This document shows positions 1 to 10,746 of a stretch of DNA of 64,000 nucleotides, piece after piece. The stretch covers positions 248,001 through 312,000 of the forward strand of contig JABSSW010000044.1 in NCBI GenBank assembly GCA_018902385.1. Direction: 5' to 3'. Both the position numbers and the translations under genes were made by a program. Source of the DNA: Physcia stellaris (Eukaryota > Ascomycota > Lecanoromycetes > Caliciales > Physciaceae). Under the pieces are notes generated by a model. The model was not told the DNA's origin and ran no database searches. It saw nothing but the letters and a program-made list of their open reading frames with translations. Numbering within the stretch: position 1 is the stretch's first letter; each line of letters starts with the position of its first letter.

Positions 1-751
1 GTGTCGGATTGTTTCTAACAATGTCGACATGTTGCAGGAAATTCTAGGCCAGGAACATCGTCTCAAACTCGGGTCGAGTGATGGAATGCACGGTCTGGGA
101 AAGATAACCGGGCCTAGGCCAAAGCAATGAATGTACGTTCTCAGTCATCTACAAGATGGCCTGCTTCGATAGTAACATGGAGCTCACCACTCGGGAATGC
201 TGTGCGTCGGGGGCGACAAATGATGAGAAACGAGACTCATAGCTTAAATAGGTCAAATTTTCCGCGTAGCTGGTGCAACGCGTTTCGAGATTTTCCCAAG
301 GTAGAAAACACAGCTCAAGTAGTGCAGTCGCAACTCGAGTCAGCCACCGTGTAGGCGCAGAAAGTCCTTTTGACTATGAACTTGTCCCTCACCGCCCACT
401 TCTGGATTGCAGCGAGCATCGTTCCATGCGTGAACGAGCAGCCTGATCCAGAACTGTTGAAATGCCGGTGTGACTTGTGGGGAAGATCTGCGGATTTCAT
501 ACATGCCCCGGAAAGAATGTCAACGTAGACAAGTTTGGGGGTTGTAACAAGCGACTCTTTCAGCAGCCAATTCTCCCCTAGCTGGAAGACAAAGCAAACA
601 TCCATCTCCACGTAAACATCTGTCAACGGCAGTGAGGCAGCAAGTACAGCTCATCTCCGTCTGGCGTCTCTACCCTGTTTACCTTTGCGTATTCATAATC
701 CCTACGATATGCGACATCATTATGTCCACATCACACTTTTGTGATCAAGCA
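1..751. other. No recognisable gene (downstream of the decapping gene)
   Basis: Only short open frames lie here (for example 315-626 minus), with no family motif, signal peptide or splice-linked extension that I recognise. The stretch lies downstream of the stop of the minus-strand decapping gene at 752 and probably holds its 3' untranslated region. Confidence 0.4.
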
Positions 752-3700
752 TTACCTGCCACTCTGAGCGACCGAATCCAGATAACCCAATAAGAAACTC
801 TTCGTCTCTTTCGGCGTCTGTCTTCCGCTGGACGGTGTCTCTACACTCTTTCCTGTGCCTGTCCGACTCAAGTTCCCGAAATCCACTTGTACAGCAGGGG
901 GACTGACCAATGCGCTAGCCGTAGTATCGACTCTGCTCGGCGGCAACGGCGGAGGACCCATCACTATAGTCCCATTGTCCCTTTTGACTTCCTTCTCGGC
1001 TACTGGAGAACCAGTGGCAATAGGTGAGGGCGTTGGTGATTTAGGGTTATTGAACATCGATAGTAGTGATTTCTTTTGCTCTTTCGTCTGCTGGACGCGG
1101 CGGTCAAAGGGGAGACTATGTTGTGGAGAAGGAAGGGGGCTTATGGGCGAGAGGATTGAGTCGTGGGCCTGGGGTCGGATGTGCAGGGGGCGACGAATGG
1201 TTTGGGGTGTTGGCATTGAAGGCTGGGTAGACTTTGATGTTGTCGTCAATGGTGGCACCGTGGAAGGGGGTAAGGCAGAGTATGGTGGAGGCGCCACGTG
1301 GCGTCGGCCTTCTATTTGTGTAGGTACGGAGCTTTGCTTCGACGGTAAAGCTGTTGGAGTTGAGACTGGAGGGCTAGACGCGATACTGTTTTGCTGGCTT
1401 GTAGTGGGGCCAGCTTGGATCTGGGCATTAACAGCCGTGTAGCTTTTCGAAGGTCGAGCTAAGATGGTGATAGGTGATTTGCGCGAGGCTTCTACCTTTA
1501 GATTCTCCCTCACTGCCTCTCTGTCGGGCTGATGCTTCTGAGTAAGCATATCGAATTGTGGAACATTCAATGGCCCATCGACAGTAGCCGAGACAGGCGA
1601 TTTTCTCGGTGCTAGGGTCGCTTTCTGGCGTTTTACAATCGGCTGCGACATTGGTAGGATATGCGAAAGATCTCCAATTGGTTGAACACCTAGAGGTCCT
1701 GCTAATCTAGATGTTTCTCTCGAGTGCCCTGGGCTGGGCATAGCCGACAGCTCAAACGAAGGGGTTGGCGCTTCGAGAGCCGACTTTGCGACTTGAGAAG
1801 AGCCATTCGGTACGGCAGGAGGTGCTTTGAAGAGGTTGAGTAATGTATCTTGATGCTCAGATCTTCTAGGCTGTAGCGTGGGTGGTGAGGGCGTAACAAC
1901 AGCGGGGATCGTAGCTGTTTGAGTCTTGACAGCTGGCTCTTTTGACTCTGCTTCAAATAAGCCATGCGCGGCTTGTTTTTGACGAGCTTTATCAGGAGCT
2001 AAGCTATGACTGTCGCTAAATGGAGCTCTTTGTCCGGTATGATCATATTGATCAAGTCGCCGTTCGGTGAGGCTAATAGGGTAAACTCTAGGTTTACGTG
2101 GCTGGCCGGGAACAGGTTTGCCTTGTTTCGTCCTGAATTGCGGTGGCTGCCTATCTAAAGCAGCCAGGGTTTCTTCGTTGCTAGCAAAATGCACGAGATA
2201 TCTTCTCTTACCGGAGGCCTGGACGTGCAGAATGTTCGCCCGGTCAGTATCTGGGAACATGCAATAGACCGCCTCTACCGTTCCAAGGTTTTCGACGACT
2301 AGTACCGTCTTCTGGTCCCTGTCGACAGTGGATGGATCCATGTGTAGCCTTCCGGATGCTGCTGCTGCTTGTCCATTGGACTTGGCACCGTTTAGTTCCT
2401 GTTCATGGCTAGAAAGTTTTGGAACCGGGACCCTGTCAACAGCTCGCTGACTTGCTCCTTGGCTCAAGTCGATATTGCGTTTAGTCACATCCACTACCAC
2501 GCGCTCGGCATCATCATCGCTGATCTTGACCTTCTTCCAAGTCTCTTGGAAGACTGGCTGCACGGACTCAGACTTCACACCCGTCCTCGCCTCTTCCGCT
2601 ACCTTGGCAGCTTCTCTTTCAGTAAAGTTCTGACGTTCTTTAGCCTGTCTCACTGCGTCTGTGTTCTGGAATCTCTGCCATGCTGCTAAATTGTCGCGTG
2701 GCGACTGCTTGACCCCGTCTGTACTCTGGGCGGCGTTGAATCTGGCAAGAAATTGACATCATCAACATTGGCTGGCATCTCAAATGACATATCTGAGGGC
2801 GCACGATTCGAATGACCTCCTTTGTCGATGTGGTGATCTTCAATCTCGGACACCTCTAAAGAGACTTGCTCCACGATGTTGGCGGGCTCTTTGAAATTGC
2901 CTAATTCAGCCCCAAGGCCTGAGGTCGCTTGTTGAGCGGGAAAAGCCTCTAGGGCAGCTTGCCCAGGCTTGTTTGACTTGAAAAGATCTAACAACTTAGA
3001 AGACTGCGCGGTGAGCTTGGGCGGCGGAAGTTTGCTCGCAGCTGGAATTGCGGACGCAAAGCCAGTGGACTGCTCGAGGGACGCAAATGCGGATTTGGTG
3101 GACGGGTACGAGGGAAGCACTGGTCGATCGTTCTGGGATCCGCGGACTGGTTCTTGATCAGGTAGCTGTGGGTACGATTGATTGGTCTCCGGTATGAAGG
3201 TTGGGTGGTTTTTGCGCAAGGTATCGTGAATGAACTCGTCACGATTCTTCGGTCTCGCCGCTAGGATGTGATTAGTTGGATCCTGACTGGCCTGGAGTGT
3301 TTGATTCGATGCATGCAAGGATGGAAAAATTTCACGCAGTTGCAAAGGCTGCTTCGGTTTGACATGATGATGTTTCGGAGAGGGAGGCATCTGCGGTTCT
3401 GTGACGACCTGCCCAGCAGGAGTTTGTGGCAGCTCCGTAGCGTTACTGATGGACTTTCCTTGCAACAATGCAAGTAGTGATTGAGATTTCTTTTCGCGTA
3501 TGCTGGCTTCTGATACTTCAACGCCTGAAGCTGAACCTTGCGCGAGAGGCAGAGCGGTTAAGGGGGGGTTTGGTAATTTGAGGTTTTGCTCAAAGCGACT
3601 GTGGGTTGCTGCAGGCTGTCCTAATTCATACCTATGAGGAGATCCATCAACTGTAAGCCCTACGGGCATTGCAACTGGAGCAATAGGCTCCGTGGTAGCT

Positions 3701-4567
3701 TCATGAGACAAGATTTGCTTTGGGCCCTCAATGTGCTTAGAAAGCTTCTTCTGCTGCGTAATCCACTTCTTTAGTCCGTGTATAAATGGTGCGACCATGT
3801 AAAATTTGTTGGCATGATTTGCGAGATCCCCAGCAATTGCGTCTGGTTGATTATTCTTTCCCCTTTTCTGAGTTGGTAGCTCCGAGAGCTTATACCACTG
3901 GATCTTACTAATTTCTTTCCTCGTCCGAGGCTCGAAGTAGGTATCCATGGGGACATCTCGAAAGACATACAAACGGACGTGCTGGTCGCGCATACTCATT
4001 TCAATATATTTGACGTCTTCGTCTTTAGGCACAAGGCCGGCGTCACGAACATTATAGCCGGTCTCTTCGTAAACCTCTCGTATAGCACAGTCAAGGTCTG
4101 GTTCGTCTTTGTTGATCTTGCCTCGAGGAAAGCTCCAGCTTGCGCCTTTCTTCCACCCTCTGACCAGGACCACGGAATCAAGGTCGTGGTTCACTAGGAT
4201 GGCACCACGCACGGGTACACGTGTCTTATAGGCCAAGAATTCCTGAAATGCTATCATGTGATGATCCTCAGAGTACTGCGACAGTAGAGGACAACGCTGG
4301 AAAATCCGAAGGCAGAAGGTCTTCAGGTTTAGAGAAGGAAGTTCGGGATCTAGGGGGCGGATGAAGTCCTCGTAGTACCATTGCGCTTCTTCGACTTGGA
4401 AACATATCCGTTCGACTTGCAGCAACTCTTCGTTGGGGAGATTAATGATGAAACGCACGCATAAGTCATCTAGCCCTGATTGAAGGTATAGTAGATTAGT
4501 GCCTAAGCTAGCAAGAAGGTTCGGTTTTCCACGTACAATCGACTAGCTGCCTCTTTATCTCGGTCAT
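752..4567 (-). CDS. DCP2: mRNA-decapping enzyme subunit 2 (Dcp2), Nudix hydrolase
   Basis: Dcp2 removes the m7G cap from mRNA in the cytoplasm and P-bodies. Exon 1 is 4567-4537 (MTEIKRQLVDW). A 61-bp intron (4536-4476, GTACGT..CAG) splits the Trp codon, and exon 2 continues LDDLC then VRFIINLP, the Dcp2 box A start. The Nudix box lies at about residues 129-151, with the REVYEETGY core, followed by box B. The second half is long and disordered, with Ser/Pro/Gln-rich sequence and leucine motifs (QSLLALLQ, SKLLDLFK, DTLLNLFK, KSLLSMF) resembling the Edc3/Pdc1-binding helical motifs of fungal Dcp2. The frame shifts near 2750: the first frame reads NFLP and the next picks up at FNAAQSTDG. Either one base is missing or a 47-bp intron with a poor GTCATT donor (about 2796-2750) is spliced. 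Divergent from the DUF4112 gene. Identity is certain; the join at 2750 is not. Confidence 0.93.
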
Positions 4568-5251
4568 CTTGGTCTCCGGCCTCGAGCATTTCCAAGGTAG
4601 ATCTAAGCTACCCCAAGGGAATGAAAGGGTAGGTCAGGCTTGGTGAACAGTAGGTGAGCTGGCACCGTGGACGTGTCCTCTGAAGAACCCACCGAGGCTT
4701 CCAAGCGAATAGCGATCAGTCCAAGGTGATGACGCGATCGTGATGGTGCATGTACAGGAGGCTAAAGTCGGGGAATGCTAAAGAAACAGTGAGATAATGG
4801 TTCGTATAGTGATGCTGTTGAGGGCCGTGTGCTGGAGATGCGGCTTGCTAGTTCACGATACTTTGCGCCACCGGTGGCTGTGCGCTCAGCCACCGGCACT
4901 AACTGACCAAAAGCGGGCGCTAAGCGGTGACGTTGCTCGCCCAATCGTCAGGAATTCAAGATTCGATTGCGAGACCAGTGAAATAAATATTAATATCTTC
5001 CCCGCTGCATCATGTCTCCTCTCTCACACGCCTGTCATTTCTCGACGCTGTCACTGCGTCTCGCCGAGATTCTGTCACTTCGGTTTCAGATTCGCTGAAG
5101 TCATTCAACTACTTCATTGTTTGCCATTTGCTAGAGTACTTAAGGACAAAGACCGACGCCCGTTTCTTCAAAACAGCAAGCTGGTCTTCGCAACGTCTAT
5201 CCTTTCCTAATACATCATATCAACCATCAGTAATCCTTTGTCCTCCTCATC
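4568..5251. promoter_or_regulatory. Divergent promoter region, DCP2 / DUF4112 gene
   Basis: This 684-bp spacer separates two divergently transcribed genes and must hold both promoters. A pyrimidine-rich stretch ending in CCTCCTCATC lies directly before the DUF4112 ATG at 5252, as is common in fungal leaders. No binding site can be named from the sequence. Confidence 0.45.
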
Positions 5252-6124
5252 ATGGCAGGCTTAGCAGCAAAGTTCATCAGCAAGCGCCTGCTGAACGAGT
5301 CTACTGCCAACAAATTCGGCAGAGAAGTGGGTGTTGTACCGCAAGATTTGCTTGCTGGATGTTGACATTGTGCAGGATCCCTACTTCGAGACAGTCCCAG
5401 CCACAGACCTTGATGGTCGCCCCAAGCGCAATGGCAAGACTAAAAAGATCAAGCGCCGTATCAACCCACAAATCCCCAAAGCCGATGCGGAGGTCCTCAC
5501 AAAAGTGAAACGTCGTGCATACCGACTCGACAACGCGATTAGTATATGTGGCATGAGATTTGGTTGGAGTTCCATCATTGGCTTCATCCCTGCGTAAGCC
5601 CTGCACGCCCTTCTATTCTGCATTTGGACACGACCTAACTTTCCCTCAGGCTCGGCGATTTCATCGACGTGTTCATGGCGCTCATGGTAATGAACACTGC
5701 CATGAAGGTGTCGCCTGGGAAGGATCGCGACAAACTGAGAGCGACCATGGTGATGAACATCATGATTGACTTCGCTGTTGGCCTGGTTCCTTTCCTAGGC
5801 GATGTCGCGGACGCTCTCTACAAATGCAACACTAGGAACGCCGTCGCGCTGGAGAAGATGCTCAACAAACGTGTGAAAGCTTCGGAACAGAAAGCAGGAG
5901 TTCATACCATTGAGGACGACGACGATAATCATTCCCAGGTATACATTGAGGATACGTCACCACCGAGCTACATAGCTGCCCATGATGGGCGAGGTAACAG
6001 AACGCAAGCACCTCTTGAAGTTCAGCGCCCCGCCAAGACGACGCGAGGCGGATGGTTCGGTGGCCAGAGAGAGCGTGAAGCGGATTTGGAAGCCGGCAAG
6101 CCGCCTTCGCTACCTCGCAAGTAG
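5252..6124 (+). CDS. DUF4112 domain protein
   Basis: A predicted 255-residue protein from three exons: 5252-5326, 5376-5593 and 5650-6124. The introns are 49 bp (GTGGGT..GCAG) and 56 bp (GTAAGC..TCAG). Phases are consistent and the sum is exactly 256 codons including the stop. The middle carries the DUF4112 pattern: RLDNAISICGMRFGW, then IIGFIPALGDFID across intron 2, then NIMIDFAVGLVPFLGD and a Lys/Asn-rich end. The hydrophobic Gly/Pro/Asp segments suggest membrane-associated hairpins. The N-terminus is basic, and the tail after about residue 180 is acidic then Pro/Arg-rich and probably disordered. The biochemical role of DUF4112 proteins is not established. The start is the first ATG, after a CT-rich leader. 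Confidence 0.88.
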
Positions 6125-6470
6125 GATGGCCGTTGGTAGTAGTAGTGGGAATACTTTTTCATATTTGAACGGCCATGAATCATATTCTTAGCGAAGGAGT
6201 CCTGAGGAGCCTGCAGTTACTGGTATAATGAACGATGTCATGCGGGTACGCTGTCGTTGAACAGACCCGGAGCTTTGGCGTATCAAAGTAGCTGTATGAT
6301 TGAAAAAGCAGTTGTGTCATGAGTCATTTTGACGCTTCTCTCATTGATCAAATAACCTTTGATGTGAATGATAGTTATGTGCTGGTCCGTTCTTCAACGT
6401 CGATACACATGACATACCACTACCACAAGAGGGATGTGTCTTCGTGCTGAGATGTGAATCGATCTGGCTC
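6125..6470. other. Convergent 3' spacer, no gene seen
   Basis: This 346-bp stretch lies between the converging ends of the DUF4112 gene and the rhodopsin-domain gene. I see no coding signal. It probably holds the two 3' untranslated regions. Confidence 0.4.
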
Positions 6471-7814
6471 CTAAACGAAGGATGAGGCTGATCTGTGCGT
6501 CGAATCCGCTACCTCCTTAACAGAAGAATGAGACCGTTCAGGCAGGATTCTTAGCTCGTTTGAAGGCCTAGAATCTCCATCGGCAAGAGCAAACGATTCA
6601 AAACTCGTCTTCGAGGGTTCATGTAAGATAATATGGCTTTGAGGCTGCCGCACATGACCATCTGCCGTACTTGAGCGCGTACGGGTCCGGCTGAGCCAAG
6701 ATTGGACAGTACCAGTCATAAGCTGAAGGGGCGGCTTCAAGGTCGGGATACAGCTGGCAATGATCCCAAGGTTCATCTCCAATCTAGGTGTTTCTTAGAT
6801 CCAATCCACTGCAAGGAAATCAGGAGTACCCACACTGCCCAAAGACCTTGGTCTAATAAGATCCCTGGATGGTAGTTGAATCAGAAATTCGGAACGTTCT
6901 GCATGGCTTTTGTGAGACTCACAGGAGAGGTCAGGATTCGAAAAGTTCTTCACCAACAGCAAGCGGACTAAGGGGCAGACCCCAGTGCTTGGATACAGTC
7001 AGCAAAGGATCTTGCATTGATCTAGATACGAACAAGAAGCCCATGCCCATCAAGATCCAGACCACGATCTTCTTACGCAACTGAAGCTGGGAATTCCATA
7101 AACCGGCAATCGGTAATGATGCCAGAACCCAGTCGCAAGACATCCCAACAGCTGAATAGTAACTCAGTCAGCGGTCTACTTGGACGACCGTCAATCGAAA
7201 AGTCAATCTTACCGCCTTGGTACGTAGTGAAAGCCCGTTTTCCAGAATCAGGCCAACAGCTTCCATTGAGCATTGGATTCCAGGACCTCTGGATTGGACG
7301 GCACTCCAGCAAGGCAAATACAAGAATTGAGACATTGGTTGCAATAATGAAGGAAATGGCGAGTTTCAATCCCCATCTCCAGTATCTGTTGGTTCCAAAG
7401 ATCCGCATCAATAAGAAAGCAACTGAGAGCCGGACGAAGGTTGATGAGACAGCGACGATGTACAGCGCAATGTAGGACCAAAGTCCGATTTGAATAAGCT
7501 GTTGTGGCGCGAGAAGACTGACATGTCTTCCCATCCCGGCACGCAATGCCTTGATAAACGGGGCTATCGACGCGGCAGCGAACATCTGGGCACCTCTGAG
7601 AAATCGAATGATGTTCGTGACGGGTCAGAATACTCACCATGCCAACTACAACCAGGAAGTCATCCCAGCCTATTTTACCCGCAATTTTGGTCCTTGTCCA
7701 GATTCTCATTGTGACAAGAACTGAGGCAATGATAAAAGTGACTAAAATCGTGGTGAATAGTATATTTTCCCGATCTTGATCGCCTTCAAGTGGCGTTGCT
7801 CCGAAAGGGTCCAT
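6471..7814 (-). CDS. SAT4/PTH11-type rhodopsin-domain integral membrane protein
   Basis: A 358-residue, seven-helix type membrane protein from six exons: 7814-7638, 7585-7213, 7151-7034, 6987-6923, 6864-6834 and 6783-6471. All phases fit and the total is 359 codons including the stop. Family hallmarks are IGWDDFLVVVGM after the second helix, GMGRH in the following loop, the RLSVAFLLMRIF helix, ECRPIQRSW, LPIAGLWNSQLQLRKKIVV, GVCPLVRLLLV, NPDLSW and EMNLGIIASCIPTLKPP. The tail is Ser/Arg-rich and cytosolic-like. Intron 3 uses a weaker GTTCGT donor, and exon 5 is only 31 bp. Proteins of this family are widespread in Pezizomycotina and some act as non-canonical receptors, but no ligand can be inferred. 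A relative with a different exon layout lies at 62382-63682. Confidence 0.85.
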
Positions 7815-10746
7815 CTTGGATTATTACTGAGGCGGCAAATATGTGAGCAAAAAGGCTCCTATGAGATCAATGTACTTCGTAAAGGGGTGCAGAGCATGAA
7901 CAAGGACAATACGAAAACCTAGCAACTAGGAGGACGGGTCTTGAAAAAGCGGACATGAGATACTTTCTAAACCTATCAGAGATCGCAAGGCTTGACAATA
8001 TTGTGAATCCTTCACAAGCAGATCGGTTTGTAAGGGGCGGTTGGCCCCCATGAGGTCAGCCCATCGAATCTGCATCGCCTCTCTTGCGGAGTCGTGAAGA
8101 CGAGGCCGATCCTCGCCCTATGTTGTCGACGTCAGAACAAGCACAATCATTGCAGGGTGTAGCTGCTCGGGTTAGACAAAGAAGAAGAGTGCGGTTAAGG
8201 TTGCGTTCGGGAAGGCGGTAGACGCTTGGTAGTAGGGTGCTGCCGCGAAGAAGGGGCCATTAATGATGAGTCGAAGGCTGAAAGGTCACCATCCACCAAC
8301 TATAATACTTTGAAAATTTGGCCACGGAGCTGCTTTGCGGGGGTTGTACCATCATAAGAACCCTCCAACAAGGAATGCGCAACTTTTCGTGTTTCAGCTA
8401 AACAACTTGGTCTTTCGAGAAGATTGTCGTGTTGCGAAGGCTTGCAGATCCGGTACATATTGCATAACAGAAACAGAAAATTCTTATGACTTACAGGCAT
8501 ATCCATGACCGTACGCCGCATTCGAAATATTCCTATCACCACCAGAATTTAATTGCAGCCATCACATGAATCTATGCAATTCTATGGGTGAGGGATTACC
8601 GGTTCGAGCCTTTATGCAAGCCACGGACTGGCTCCCGTTTCATGTTAAGGATACCCGCCCGGACGGGTTCGGGCCTCCATCGGCAATCTACTAGCCTTGC
8701 CTACGAGATGAAGTCTTCATCCCTAGATATCAAGAAGGGAGGTGGAGGGGCATCCAGCCCATGATCGAAGACAATTCCTAGTCACACGGGTACTCCTTTA
8801 TCACGGCACTCTTCCTCTACAGGGAAAGTAGGACCAGGCTTCAACTTGGTGGAACCGTCAAACGATCGGATGATTTCCTGATATATCAGACCAATGGAAG
8901 GGTCGCACAGCAATGGGGGTTTGAAACCCTCGTCCTCTCTTGCTATTCTTGTAATCAACTACGAGGCGACGTCCAAATGATACTAATCCCTTCAGTCGGC
9001 ATTGTCTACTGTCTCGATCGTCGGTTGAAGAGTCTCTGCAGCTGATGGAGGCTTCTGATCAGGTTGGAAGGAGCTGGTATCTCAGTACGTTTGTGGATGG
9101 ATACTCCGGTGCGAAAACCCTGCCATGGCTAGTTTCTTAGGGTGACTGATCGAGTGCCACATGATTAGACGAATAGCTCCAAGGGAAAAGTCGACCTCGC
9201 TTTGAGGGGGGCCATTTATTCGAGAGTGTCTTCGTGAACGTGAGAGCCGATAGTACACTGATATGATCCTAAGAAACGAGAAGGGCAGGTATTGGACAGG
9301 ATTCTTCTTAGCAGACACCAGGAGCGGAAATGCTAGGAAATTTCGCATGAGCCTACTACGGTACATTTGTGCGAAGCTTCGAATCAAATCCCTCCGGCAG
9401 GTAGCAGAGCTGGACATGGTGACGACATGTAGAGGCATGCAAGCGTCCCAGGAGGTCGGCTCTGTCACACAAGAAATGAGACTTTTCTCGGAATATCGGG
9501 TGGATCATAATCTCTTGCCCGAGATGACGATCTAGATGGGTCTGATCTCCTTCAGCGATTTCCCTCCCTCCTTCAGAGGCGTAAGACTCCTTTCATGTAG
9601 GCGATGAAGCTATGCACAACCGAACGTTTCAGCCCTATCTGGAATCTTTTTTCTTTTCGTTTAGTAAAAGCGCTGACTGAATCCTGTCTCTCTCATAGCC
9701 CGTTAAAAAGTAGAGATTTGCTACTAGACGATATCCGATCACCCGACCTGTAGAATCTATCTCTTAGCGTTGGAAAGTCACATCCCGTTCTCTGCAACAA
9801 AACACATAGTGCGACATGAATGGGCTTTGACTTCCAATTCATCTTAACATCGCGGTGTATCGGGTAATGGATCTGTTGAAGTATTTGGTAAAAACCAGGT
9901 CAATTGTAATGTGTAAGGATGACGGTTCTATTTACAGAAAAACCTGTTTATGTAGGGCTAAATGTATCACGTGACTCGGCTTAATACACCTCCGTATAAC
10001 AGCACCAACCCGTGAATCGTATACTGCAACAGGATCAGTGCTCGGTAGAACGCCAACACTGCGAATACAGTTATTGATATTAACGTATCAACTGATTTGA
10101 TAACTATTGGGCTCTTGGGGACGGCGATCCACGTCCCTCAAACAGGACGCGAGCCACCAGACACTGCTAGAAAAGTCGGATTCCTAATGTCATTGTGGAG
10201 CGCCGGAACATCCAACCAAAGTGGAAGGGATGTGCAACTGCAGAAGAGGCCCTAATAATCACAAGCTGTATTCCATGTCGTGTCTTGATAGAATTACGAC
10301 TTATTAGATGAATCGGAGTTGCCCTCAAGCTGGTAAAGTGGCCTCTTCGGTAACAAGACGAAAGTTTCGGAGGTAAGTACATCCGGATTCCGTAGTCCTA
10401 GTTCTAGGTACTAGTACCACCGGAAAGTTGTGCCGAGGCCCGCCAAGAGTTGCAGGAGTTGTGAGCACTCTCGCGGTACATAAGCAGAAATAAATGTCCC
10501 TAATAAATGTCCCCATTTATTCTGCTTACCGCGAGGCACTGCGATGAATTGGACTAAGATTTACATCGTTTCCGCTCTGTAATCCCAACAGCAGCTGATA
10601 GAAAAGTCCATGTATACTTGTATCAAAACAGAGGTCTGTCGGATTCAACTCGTCTTGCGAAAGATCGAAAAGCTTAACAAATGCTCAGGTCAGGCGGTTT
10701 CTGCGTCTGCTAGCAACGTTCGAAGCACATAGACTGTTCTCGATTC
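7815..10746. other. 2.9-kb gene-poor spacer
   Basis: Only short frames without family signals occur (for example 9082-9468 minus). The notable structure is an imperfect hairpin at 10471-10535, listed separately. The last part must hold the promoter of the transporter gene starting at 10747. I see no tRNA, no clear transposon ends and no large exon. Confidence 0.4.
10471..10535. repeat. Imperfect inverted repeat (hairpin)
   Basis: The left arm begins TCGCGGTACATAAGCAG at 10471 and the right arm ends CTGCTTACCGCGA at 10535. The arms are about 21-26 bp, with a small insertion in the left arm. The loop contains a short direct repeat, AATAAATGTCCC. It lies 210 bp upstream of the transporter start. 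It could be a foldback remnant or a regulatory hairpin. Confidence 0.6.

Noticed and set aside
855-1442. 195-residue plus-strand open frame with Gly/Trp-rich protein
   Set aside because: Antisense shadow of the DCP2 C-terminal coding region.
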